Position numbers and translations under genes: made by a program. A stretch of 43,802 nt of DNA from Myxococcota bacterium (lineage in GTDB: Bacteria; Myxococcota_A; Polyangia; HGW-17), in NCBI GenBank assembly GCA_018821305.1, contig JAHJMN010000020.1, positions 1 through 43,802 of the forward strand, read 5' to 3'. The notes beneath the pieces are model-generated. The model was not told the DNA's origin. It did not search any database and saw only the letters and a program-made list of their open reading frames with translations. Shown here piece after piece: positions 8,432 to 16,390 of the stretch (position 1 is its first letter; each line of letters starts with the position of its first letter).

Positions 8432-9571
8432 ATGAATCAAAAAGAACTGACGCACAGCAGCCGATTGAACGGATTTCTTGTTAAACTTATGTTGTTTTAC
8501 GGAATCATAGCCTTCATTTCAATCCTGATGTTTGCTGTTGCGGGTAAAAGTTTCAATCTCTTTTTCAGGGTTTCCGGAGTATCACTTCTAATTGTAACTA
8601 CAGCGCTTTTCTCCGGCGCCCTTGTAGGATTTCTTTTCGGAATACCACGAACTTCTTCATCTGAATCAGATCAAAAAGATAAATATCGAGTTAACACTAA
8701 CCTTGAACAGGTATCCGACTGGCTTACAAAGATCATTATAGGTGTAGGTCTCACACAACTGGTCCGTATCCCCCATTTCCTGAAAAAATACGCACTTTAT
8801 ACATCCTCATCATTCAGCGGGGTACCTGGTTCAACGGCTTTTTCAATTGCCCTCCTCGTTTCCGGATTGATTGCCGGATTTATTCTCTCATACATGTATA
8901 CCCGTGCTTATATGGCTAAAGCCCTGACCAACATAGATATGGAAAAGATATATGAAGATATTGATGCCGCATCAAAACGCTTTAACCAGCAGGAACTTGA
9001 TGAGCATGCTCAAACTCTTGTTCTCAGAATTACAGGTAATTCAGATACTCAAATTAAGCAGACAGACCTGAATGAAGCAATCAAAAAAGCTTCTCATAAT
9101 GCCCGGACAAAAATATTTTACCTTGCCAGAACCTTCAGGAAATCCGCTGGTGATTCAACTGTGGATCTTGTGCGCCCTGTTTTTGAAGCCCTGATTGATA
9201 ATGATACCCAAAACCGATTCTTTCAAAATCACGCCCAGAACGCCTACATTCTTAAAGACCGGAAAACGCCCGATTGGCCCGGCGCCCTTAAAGCCATAAA
9301 CCGCGCAATCGAAATACGGGATCAACGTGGCATAACCGGCTACAATGTTTATGAACTGAATCGCGCAATACTCACCATCGCAACGGATCATGATTTCAAA
9401 TCAGGTCAAAAATCCAGTTCCGATCACACACAAAAAATTCTCAGGGATCTTCGCACTGCTTCATACAGTTTTACCAGTGAAACCTCCCCTGTAAAATCCA
9501 TAAAAACCGGAGACGAAACCATCCACTCCTGGCTGACCCAAAACAACCTGACAGCGGAGGACCTGAAATGA
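8432..9571 (+). CDS. multi-pass membrane protein with cytoplasmic helical domain
   Basis: A 379-residue protein with hydrophobic segments at about 17-40, 45-72 and 135-158 and an amphipathic stretch at 96-115. The second segment ends in GALVGFLFGIPR and is followed by NTNLEQVSDWLTKII. From memory, this motif pair occurs in membrane subunits of bacterial conflict-type proteins such as pYEATS-associated ones; that link is not verified. Residues 160-379 are soluble and helical, with a TPR-like patch (ALKAINRAIEIRDQRG). The gene overlaps the next by ATGA (start 9568, stop 9571), so the two are probably coupled. The ribosome-binding site is poor, which leaves the start codon open. It could be a pore-forming effector or a scaffold for the following lipoproteins. 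Confidence 0.75.
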   Translation: MNQKELTHSSRLNGFLVKLMLFYGIIAFISILMFAVAGKSFNLFFRVSGVSLLIVTTALFSGALVGFLFGIPRTSSSESDQKDKYRVNTNLEQVSDWLTKIIIGVGLTQLVRIPHFLKKYALYTSSSFSGVPGSTAFSIALLVSGLIAGFILSYMYTRAYMAKALTNIDMEKIYEDIDAASKRFNQQELDEHAQTLVLRITGNSDTQIKQTDLNEAIKKASHNARTKIFYLARTFRKSAGDSTVDLVRPVFEALIDNDTQNRFFQNHAQNAYILKDRKTPDWPGALKAINRAIEIRDQRGITGYNVYELNRAILTIATDHDFKSGQKSSSDHTQKILRDLRTASYSFTSETSPVKSIKTGDETIHSWLTQNNLTAEDLK

Positions 9572-10899
9572 AATCTCTGAAAATAGTTATAACTTCATTA
9601 TTTATTTTCGCTGCAGCAACCTCCTCGTGTAAGGAAAAACAATCTTCAGGCAAAGATTCCGAAACAAAGACAGTTAAGCCGTTAGTAATGAAAGCCCACC
9701 CTTCAACTAAAACCGCAGAAAAGCCTACCGTGAAAAAGGCTGAAATAAGCGTGGCATCCGGAAAACCATCCAGTCTTAAAATTTGCTCATTCAATATAAA
9801 ATGGCTCGGGCATTTTAAAGACCGAGAAAATAGCGACCTCGCCAGTGTTGTATCCCCCTGCGATATTGTGGTTGTTCAGGAACTCGTCGCAGCCCCTACC
9901 TGCCCAGCCGGTTATGAAGAATCACATTGCCCAGCAAAAGCATGGAAGCAACCCGCACAGAACGGTGCCAAAGTGAAAAGCGACATAATTAAAGGCGATG
10001 CTGAAACAGATAAATTCGTTAAAGCCATGGCAATGAAAAATTTCCGGTTTTTTATTGCCTCAAAAGACACCGGAAAGAAGGCCAATAGTTCCTCTCCTCA
10101 ATCAGAATGGCCCATTGTGTTTTACAAAGCAAACAAAGTCCGCATTTTACCTGAAGGTTCCATATATATTGATACCGAGGTTACTTTAAACAAGGTCTAT
10201 AGTTATGTACCTCATACATTTTCCTTTAAATCCGTTGATGGAAAAACCGATTTTGTGCTCATTTCAGTACATCTTACGCCAAACAAATCCACAGGCGAAC
10301 AGCAGGTATGTAAGGTAATTTATAAGCCGAAAAAACTACCTGAAAATCCTGTTTTGACATCCGGAAAAGATAAACGGCAACCATCTAAAAATGATCAGTC
10401 CGAAAAAAGGAAATCCGAAATTAATGCAATTCTGAGCTGGATTGAAAAGAAGATCGCAGACGGGAAAGAGAAAGACTACATTATTCTCGGGGATATGAAT
10501 CTTGAAAAAACTGAGTGCCGCGCCCTTGCACAAAGCCTTAAAAACGGCTGGAAGACTCTTAATTCCGACTGCGAATCCACAGTAACATCCAAAGGTAATA
10601 AGCCTTTTGACCATATTTTTGTGAATCAGAACTATTCAACGGAAGCGATGGAATTTTCTTTTTTCAACCTCCGTGAACTCATGCCCCCTGAACCCACTAT
10701 AGATGTTTCGCCCACTCCCGTCATGAATCCAATGACCAAAACCGCAAAACAGCCACGCGGAGCTATTGCAATGGGCACATCGACCATGTCACCAAAATCA
10801 GTTAAAGAGCCGGTAAAAAAACCACCCACATTTTACTGCCTGTATTCAGACCATAATCCCATTTACTTTGAGTGGAGATACACTCGAGACGACGACTGA
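9568..10899 (+). CDS. EEP-family (DNase I-like) nuclease or phosphatase lipoprotein
   Basis: A 443-residue lipoprotein: signal MKSLKIVITSLFIFAAATSSC (Cys21), a Lys/Thr-rich linker, then an endonuclease/exonuclease/phosphatase domain. The family's catalytic residues are all present: N76 (SFNIKWLG), E105 (VVQELV), H235 (SVHLTP), D309 and N311 (ILGDMNLE), D348 (FDHIFV) and D428-H429 (YSDHNP). The domain should therefore be an active metal-dependent phosphodiesterase or DNase acting outside the inner membrane. A Pro/Thr-rich insert of about 50 residues sits before the last motif. GGAGG precedes the start. Its membrane-protein and lipoprotein neighbours suggest that it works in a surface complex; extracellular DNA degradation is the simplest guess. 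Confidence 0.88.
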   Translation: MKSLKIVITSLFIFAAATSSCKEKQSSGKDSETKTVKPLVMKAHPSTKTAEKPTVKKAEISVASGKPSSLKICSFNIKWLGHFKDRENSDLASVVSPCDIVVVQELVAAPTCPAGYEESHCPAKAWKQPAQNGAKVKSDIIKGDAETDKFVKAMAMKNFRFFIASKDTGKKANSSSPQSEWPIVFYKANKVRILPEGSIYIDTEVTLNKVYSYVPHTFSFKSVDGKTDFVLISVHLTPNKSTGEQQVCKVIYKPKKLPENPVLTSGKDKRQPSKNDQSEKRKSEINAILSWIEKKIADGKEKDYIILGDMNLEKTECRALAQSLKNGWKTLNSDCESTVTSKGNKPFDHIFVNQNYSTEAMEFSFFNLRELMPPEPTIDVSPTPVMNPMTKTAKQPRGAIAMGTSTMSPKSVKEPVKKPPTFYCLYSDHNPIYFEWRYTRDDD

Positions 10900-10918
10900 T
10901 AAAGGAAGGACAACAATC

Positions 10919-11770
10919 GTGAAGTTAAAATTATTTCTTTTATTTCTCTGTACCAGTTTTCTGGTGCCATCCTGCGTGGATTCTGAAGCACTTGTAAGCA
11001 ATATACAGATTTTCCCGGATAAGGGCAGTGTGTCAATCAAGGCAGGAGAAACTAAAACTCTTTTCATCCAGTTACTTGATAAGGAAGGAAAAGGGGTCAA
11101 CAACAAAAAGGTTGAAATCGAAATCAGGGATAAAGACGTTATTCAGTTTTCTGACCCGAAAAACGCTGCCGAACTCAAAATCACCGGTACAAGTAAAAAT
11201 GCAACGGATCTTAATGACGTAAATATCGATGGTCTTGTTTCTTTTCAGATTAAAATCCATGATAACCACGCTGGCAATATCTGGGAAACCCAGATTTCAG
11301 TGAAGAGCCTTGAAGATGACGGCTCCGTAACCGACGATGCAAGTGACCTGAAGAAATTTGAAATAAAAATAAAAAGGCAGACAGATGACATCCTTCTACT
11401 TCCTGATTCCGGAGTTGTAGAACTGATAAAGGGTCAAACAATTGAACTTTTCGCCATAGCTCTTGATTCATCCAATCGCGGAATAAACGGTCAGCCTCTA
11501 TTTTTCATGCTTGATGGAACCCCCGGTTTTGAGTTCTCCGACTCCGGCAAAACAGGCGAGTCAATTGTTTTTGAAACCACATCGGAAATTGACATGAACG
11601 GTGCCTTGACTGTTGGCGCAAGTTTAATCCGAGTAAGATATACTGGAGATGCCTCCCCGATGCCCGAAGAAGTAAATCTCTTCACAGGCCCCGCAGCAAT
11701 CGACGGTTCAACCGATTCAAATCTCCTGAAAACCTACAAAATAAAACTAAAATCCCCGGAAGGTAAATAA
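10919..11770 (+). CDS. lipoprotein with two Ig-like (Big-type) domains
   Basis: A 283-residue lipoprotein that starts with GTG at 10919, supported by AGGAAGGA 8 nt upstream and an immediate signal peptide ending FLVPSC. Two related domains follow, each opening with a line such as FPDKGSVSIKAGETKTLFIQ (first) and LPDSGVVELIKGQTIELFAI (second), then LLDKEGKGVNNKKVEIEI and ALDSSNRGINGQPLFFML. This pattern of a strand, 'lxGxgV.gxxV' and a further strand is typical of bacterial Ig-like group 1 domains in adhesins. It lies 19 bp after the EEP gene and 3 bp before the next gene, so it belongs to the operon. It is probably a structural or binding subunit at the cell surface. Confidence 0.8.
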   Translation: MKLKLFLLFLCTSFLVPSCVDSEALVSNIQIFPDKGSVSIKAGETKTLFIQLLDKEGKGVNNKKVEIEIRDKDVIQFSDPKNAAELKITGTSKNATDLNDVNIDGLVSFQIKIHDNHAGNIWETQISVKSLEDDGSVTDDASDLKKFEIKIKRQTDDILLLPDSGVVELIKGQTIELFAIALDSSNRGINGQPLFFMLDGTPGFEFSDSGKTGESIVFETTSEIDMNGALTVGASLIRVRYTGDASPMPEEVNLFTGPAAIDGSTDSNLLKTYKIKLKSPEGK

Positions 11771-11773
11771 CCC

Positions 11774-13147
11774 ATGAGACTGAAAGCAATTTATATAACT
11801 CTATTTTTATTGTTTACGGGATGTTCCTCGAGTAATAATAAGACTACGCCTCCAGAAACAGGCAAAGATGATGTAAAATCAACTCCCCATACAAGACCTT
11901 CTTATTCCTCAAACCCCTGTTCAATAGATAATAGAAAAGTTAAAGAAGATATTGAAAATGGAAAACCTTATATAATCATACAAAGACATCCTGAAGAAAC
12001 TGGTATAAAGGTAACATATAAAAATATTAGAAATATTCGTTTTACTGCTGACGTAAATAGTGAAAATAATAATTGGAGAATAACATTTGACGACAAACCG
12101 GCCTTGAATTCAATATTATCAATAAAATGTTTTTATAAGCAAAAACAAGAATTTTCGACTGCTCTTCAAAAGGAATATATAAATAGAAAAAAAATTATTA
12201 CCCGTCTGAAATCATTTTCAAAACTGTTAAAAATAGGAAATCCTCAAAATATTAAGTCAGAAGCAATGAAAATTTCTACTGACTTTAAACAATTATCAGT
12301 AACTGATTTCGTTTATCCTGAAATAACTTCTGACGGCACAAATATTAAAATTAATGAAAATTGCGAAGTTTACAATACAGGATTAAATATCATTGATGAA
12401 GACTTTAAGAAAATAAGTAAATGCCTGGAACAAAATTTTATTCCTGATCTTGAAAACAAAATGAAGACTTTCAAAAAAAGTTTTTGCGGTGAATACAATT
12501 TCTCCTTGGATAAATATACCAATAAAATTGTATGCTCTAAACGCTCTTTCTCAAAAGTTAGTTTTAAAAATGATGAAAAGAAAATAGATAGAGATATGAT
12601 TAAGTTTACATCCGGCCTTGTATTTTCTGATACTTATTGCAATGGAGAAAATCTTTTCAGATATATAGGAGTGAATAATTTAAAAAATAATTGTTACACC
12701 GCAGCGATCATCCCATTTCTTGCATCATTCGCCCCTTTTGGAGGGCACAGAAATGCCGGTGAAGACCTTGATGGCTTTTGGAATAATTTGAAATATAGAT
12801 TTAAAATTGATATCGGAATAGGAATAAAAAGCATTTTTCAAAAACCCGACCCCAGGCATGATCCCTCATCAAATACAGGACTTTTCCTGGGTATTTCTTT
12901 GGATTTTGGAACAAAATGGCCAATTATGATATCAACTGGAGCCTATATATTTCATAACAACGAAAGCGATAAATTAAATACCAGTTGGTATTTGGGACTA
13001 ACTATTCCTTTGACCCTGTTTATTAATGAATATAAAAGAGCAAAACAAGATTTGGATAAATTAAACGCTATTTTCTCAACAACAACAACCACCGACGGCA
13101 CAGAAGTGGACACAGCAACAGAGAATGCCACGACTACCGTTCATTAA
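11774..13147 (+). CDS. lipoprotein of unknown function with beta-rich C-terminal region
   Basis: A 457-residue lipoprotein: MRLKAIYITLFLLFTGC (Cys17), a polar linker, a helical Lys-rich middle (about 110-290) and a C-terminal region of amphipathic strands such as GLFLGISLDFG, MISTGAYIFHN and SWYLGLTIPLTLF. The strands resemble a small outer-membrane barrel or lid, and they are followed by a Thr-rich tail. The ATG follows the previous stop by 3 bp, with GGAAGG upstream. It is the last gene of the operon. No known family was recognised. Confidence 0.75.
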   Translation: MRLKAIYITLFLLFTGCSSSNNKTTPPETGKDDVKSTPHTRPSYSSNPCSIDNRKVKEDIENGKPYIIIQRHPEETGIKVTYKNIRNIRFTADVNSENNNWRITFDDKPALNSILSIKCFYKQKQEFSTALQKEYINRKKIITRLKSFSKLLKIGNPQNIKSEAMKISTDFKQLSVTDFVYPEITSDGTNIKINENCEVYNTGLNIIDEDFKKISKCLEQNFIPDLENKMKTFKKSFCGEYNFSLDKYTNKIVCSKRSFSKVSFKNDEKKIDRDMIKFTSGLVFSDTYCNGENLFRYIGVNNLKNNCYTAAIIPFLASFAPFGGHRNAGEDLDGFWNNLKYRFKIDIGIGIKSIFQKPDPRHDPSSNTGLFLGISLDFGTKWPIMISTGAYIFHNNESDKLNTSWYLGLTIPLTLFINEYKRAKQDLDKLNAIFSTTTTTDGTEVDTATENATTTVH

Positions 13148-13344
13148 TAATTTTTTGAATTTAGAAAATCAGTTTCCAGTCGTTGTTTGGCGTTTTGTTG
13201 TTAATGCATTCTTCAGTTTCAGAAGTTGAATTCTCTATCTTTATATTCTAAGGCCCTTTTGAGTGTAGTATCCTGCGGCGACGAAATGCCTGATTACATT
13301 CACCCCGGGCAAAACTGCTGTCGGCACTCGGGCGCTACTCTCGT

Positions 13345-13494
13345 ATGGACGATTACATCATAATGATCAAAATAATTCAGAAAACATCAGAATTAAAAAA
13401 AATAAAAGAAACAGATAAAGAAGCAGATAAAGCAAGTGCAAAATTGAAAGAGATGAGCAAAGAGATCAAAGAAATTGATCAAAAAAATATCTAA
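13345..13494 (+). CDS. small Lys/Glu-rich coiled-coil ORF (doubtful)
   Basis: A 49-residue frame (or 43 residues from the ATG at 13363) rich in Lys, Glu and Ile that reads as a heptad-like helix (ELKKIKETDKEAD...KLKEMSKEIKEID). No good ribosome-binding site is visible. It may be a small gene, or the tail of a lost gene next to the cyclase, which is on the other strand. The rest of 13148-13516 holds nothing recognisable. Confidence 0.3.
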   Translation: MDDYIIMIKIIQKTSELKKIKETDKEADKASAKLKEMSKEIKEIDQKNI

Positions 13495-13516
13495 TCTGAT
13501 AAAAGAAATTAAATAA

Positions 13517-14410
13517 TCAATCAAATTTTAGTTCTATATATTCATAATCTCCACATCTTTTTCTAAATTCTTTAATAAATTCTAAATATAAATGAGCGGT
13601 TTTTGTAGTAATTCTTGGATAAAGAAGATCATAATTCATTAATATATATTGACTAAATAAATGATTTCTTTGAAAATCAATTGCTTTAGTTGCAAAAACA
13701 GGATAATCAAAATTTAGTCCTTTATATTTTTTTAATCCAAGATAAAACAAATTTACTTTATGATTTTCAATTGTTTTAAGAAGATATTCGCTTAGTTCAA
13801 TACTGAGAACAGATAGATAAGCATCTGAATCTTTGCTTATTCTAAAACCAATATCTATATGTGGTCCGATAAAGTCAACATCTTTCTCCAGTTTATAATC
13901 CTCAGAAATGTTTTTGAGCTTTTTAAAATATACTACCATTGGAGTAATATCAACTTCTTTTAGATCTTTATAATCTTTTTGTGCTTCTTCAATTGTCTGA
14001 CTGTTGAATGTAGCTTTTAAACTTCTTTCTTGGCTATATACAGCGCCTTTTATTTTAGTAATATTTTCATCTAATATAGTGTCAATTTCGTTAAAATATC
14101 CTACAAAAAAAGTTGATTTTAAGCCCAATTCAAAGAAATTTATATGACAACTTTCTTTTTCAGAAAGAAAATTCTTTAAGAATTTTGTAAAGTTTTCAAC
14201 TAATTGCTTTTCATCAACAAGTTGATAATAAAAAGTAATTTCATCTCCAATTGATTTCCAAAATTTAAAGTCTGTATCTTTTAAAATTTTTTCTTTAAAT
14301 TCATAATATAAATAGAAAAAAGGCTCTTCCCAATTTTCAGAATATTTTAATCTTTGCTTATAATCTGTACTTCCAACGATATCAACACTTACAAAAAGAA
14401 TTTTCTTCAT
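13517..14410 (-). CDS. class III nucleotidyl cyclase, Pycsar PycC-like
   Basis: A 297-residue soluble protein that reads as a class III adenylate/guanylate-type cyclase. FVSVDIVGST places the first metal Asp at D10; FWKSIGDE supplies K52 and the second metal Asp at D56; IGPHIDIGFRIS (181-192) corresponds to the conserved G...aaR helix of the family. The single-domain form without sensor or membrane parts, and the W-K-x-I-G-D-E line, resemble the stand-alone cyclases of Pycsar phage defence, which make cCMP or cUMP. The nucleotide made here cannot be read from sequence. I chose the ATG at 14410 because of a GGAG upstream and because MKKILFVSVDIVG is a typical first strand. No effector gene is adjacent, which is unusual for Pycsar. 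Confidence 0.75.
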   Translation of the reverse strand: MKKILFVSVDIVGSTDYKQRLKYSENWEEPFFYLYYEFKEKILKDTDFKFWKSIGDEITFYYQLVDEKQLVENFTKFLKNFLSEKESCHINFFELGLKSTFFVGYFNEIDTILDENITKIKGAVYSQERSLKATFNSQTIEEAQKDYKDLKEVDITPMVVYFKKLKNISEDYKLEKDVDFIGPHIDIGFRISKDSDAYLSVLSIELSEYLLKTIENHKVNLFYLGLKKYKGLNFDYPVFATKAIDFQRNHLFSQYILMNYDLLYPRITTKTAHLYLEFIKEFRKRCGDYEYIELKFD

Positions 14411-14607
14411 AACAGCAACTCCATTCAAAAAACTGTCGATAATAAAAAGATTGACAAAAACTATTTTCAAAAGATAGTTAAGACAAGGATTTAAAAAATG
14501 TCAAATATTTTAGCAATTAAAATTGGGGGGGTGTGGGGGAGGTTGGTTGCTTGTGACTGATGTTCAGATTTGAGAATTTGTGTGGTCTCTGAAATTGGGT
14601 GCTGGGT

Positions 14608-15309
14608 TTATTCTTCTTCGGGGGTGGTTGGGTCTTCTTCTATTTCCGGGGAGTCGGGGGTTCTTCTGGTGGGTGAGGAGATGCCCATGGAAATCCGGAG
14701 TCTCTTGTTTGCAACTACTGTGCGGGCGGTTTTTGACCACTCCATATACCAGTCCCACATTTCCTCACGGGCTATGGCAAGTTCTTCAGGATTAACTGTC
14801 CAGACATCCATGGGAGCTGTCCAGGTGCTGATAGTATCGAGCTTGGCTGTAACTTCGTTAATTTTGCTTTCATTCAGACCACGAGTTGCTAAAAGAGCCA
14901 TTGCGTCGGTGAATTCCGGCTCAGTTCTGGTGGACATTTCTTTGAGTCGATCGGTGAACTCTCTGACATTCGCGATAACTTCAAGTCCGCTTGTTTTTGT
15001 GAGATTTGTAAAAAGCTCCTGATGAACTCTGGGATATCTTTTCAAAAGGGCTGCATCGGCAACATCAAACCATGTATTTTCCCAGTTATCGATTTCAGCA
15101 ACTATTCCTTTATCATCAATGGTTCCAACCTCAGTTGTCTTTGATTTCAGGCTTCGTCCTGTTGCTTTTCCAAACAACTCCCAGCCCTTTTCGAGTTCAG
15201 TGTCATTAAAGCCACGCTGAAGCATAATGCTTTTAATACGGTTGCTATTAAAAGACATAAGGAATTTGAGCATTTTACTGTACTTCTGATCATAGGTGAA
15301 TTTTGCCAT
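14608..15309 (-). CDS. conserved-looking protein of unknown function
   Basis: A 233-residue soluble protein. The ATG at 15309 has a perfect AAGGAGG at about 6 nt and is preferred to an upstream start in the same frame. It is mostly helical, with an acidic, Pro-rich tail (SPEIEEDPTTPEEE). A helix-turn like FNDTELEKGWELF and several Trp residues are visible, but I recognise no family. It lies upstream of the cyclase on the same strand, separated by 197 bp that include a G-run (14525-14540 on the + strand), so co-transcription is possible but not obvious. A possible weak promoter (TTGATC with TTTATT) lies upstream. Confidence 0.75.
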   Translation of the reverse strand: MAKFTYDQKYSKMLKFLMSFNSNRIKSIMLQRGFNDTELEKGWELFGKATGRSLKSKTTEVGTIDDKGIVAEIDNWENTWFDVADAALLKRYPRVHQELFTNLTKTSGLEVIANVREFTDRLKEMSTRTEPEFTDAMALLATRGLNESKINEVTAKLDTISTWTAPMDVWTVNPEELAIAREEMWDWYMEWSKTARTVVANKRLRISMGISSPTRRTPDSPEIEEDPTTPEEE

Positions 15310-15510
15310 TTTTGCCTCCTTGTGGCTGTTTAAAAAAAGTTCCGTAAAATACGGATGGCAAAAAATAAACCATACCACGACTGTATGATCAACAATTAAG
15401 TAATACTAGTGTGTTGAAACATTTCACTAATAACGGATTTTTCCAGAAATACTGTAACCAGTTGTTTGTAGAAAGCAGATCTCAAAGCCCCTGATTTTTC
15501 AATATATGTA

Positions 15511-15571
15511 GTTACTGTCCTGAAATACAGTTTTTCAAATTTTTTGCCGATTTTTGGCTCAGGACAGTAAC
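15511..15571. repeat. 61-bp module with 13-bp perfect terminal inverted repeats
   Basis: GTTACTGTCCTGA (15511-15523) and TCAGGACAGTAAC (15559-15571) are exact reverse complements around a 35-bp AT-rich core. The same terminus recurs at 35425-35442, 42838-42855 and, inverted, 1608-1625. It is too short to code for anything, so it is a MITE-like or regulatory hairpin module. Confidence 0.85.
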
Positions 15572-15601
15572 CGCAAGGTGTTGAAAATATTACTAGTGGC
15601 C

Positions 15602-16314
15602 TGTTAGGATTTTTAATAAAATCCTTCGCGAAGCGAATTACAGGACACGAACTATGTAGTTGTATGGCATTTTGTAGAAAGAGAGAATAAAAGTTTTATT
15701 TACTGGACTAATCATCGTCCTGGTGCTGCAAGCTTTTTTCCGTAATCCATGCCTGAAATCAAATAAAGCATTCGAAAATATTTTCCGATTTGTTGTCCCC
15801 CTGCTTTTCTCATCGACCCTCCAACGAATTTTTCCGATTCTTCTTCTTTTTTTGTCGATTCTCATGCTTTTTTTATCAATTCCCCGCCTTATTTCATCGA
15901 AAATCCGTCTTTTTTCATCAATTCTCCATGAAAATTCATCAATTCTCCCCCTTTTTCTTCTAAATCCCTGCGGTACTTCATTCAATAAAGTGGGGGCTCT
16001 AATCCAAAAAGCAAGTTTCTCAATCACCGAAGCTGGATTTTTGATGAAAGTTCATGGGGTTCCAATGAAAAAAGTCAAATCTTCATTGATCTAACCGAGG
16101 AGAGCGCATCAATCAAGGGAGGAATTTGACAATTTTCCCCGGGGGCTCATTCAAAAAAGCCCTTTTCCCGATCAAAGATCGCTAAAATCGGAGTAATAAA
16201 GCATTAAACAACAATAAAATTGAAAGTTTAAGAAGGATAAAATACCTAAACACAAACTTTTTAGTTCGTGTCCTGTCATTCGCTGCGCGAAAGATTTTAT
16301 TAAAAATCCTAACA
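15602..16314. mobile_element. 713-bp element with 53-bp terminal inverted repeats
   Basis: Bases 15602-15654 and 16262-16314 are inverted copies matching at 50 of 53 positions; the outer edge begins TGTTAGGATTTTTAA and the inner edge carries TAGTTCGTGTCCTG. The interior of 607 bp has no recognised transposase. A minus-strand frame (15638-16027, 129 codons) encodes a degenerate 7-residue repeat close to RIDEKRR about seven times, i.e. 21-bp repeats. It has no clear ribosome-binding site and ends inside the terminal repeat, so I do not list it as a gene. The whole looks like a non-autonomous element. Bases 15310-15510 hold only the leader of the unknown gene. Confidence 0.7.
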
Positions 16315-16361
16315 TAGTGGATTTAATAATCTTTACCTTTTTCCCACTTTTGTTATTCAAC

Positions 16362-16390
16362 TTGACAAACTGATTTCAAAAGTTGATTAT
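16362..16390 (+). promoter_or_regulatory. probable sigma70-type promoter of the DUF1016 gene
   Basis: TTGACA at 16362-16367, a 17-nt spacer and GATTAT at 16385-16390 (4 of 6 matches to the -10 consensus). It overlaps the 5' end of the frame. A near-copy of the -35 surroundings (CAACTTGACAAA) lies upstream of the nuclease-helicase pair at 18543. Confidence 0.5.

Noticed and set aside
15723-16094. 123-codon + strand frame in the 713-bp element
   Set aside because: Phe/Leu/Ser-rich complement of the minus-strand 21-bp repeats, with no ribosome-binding site.
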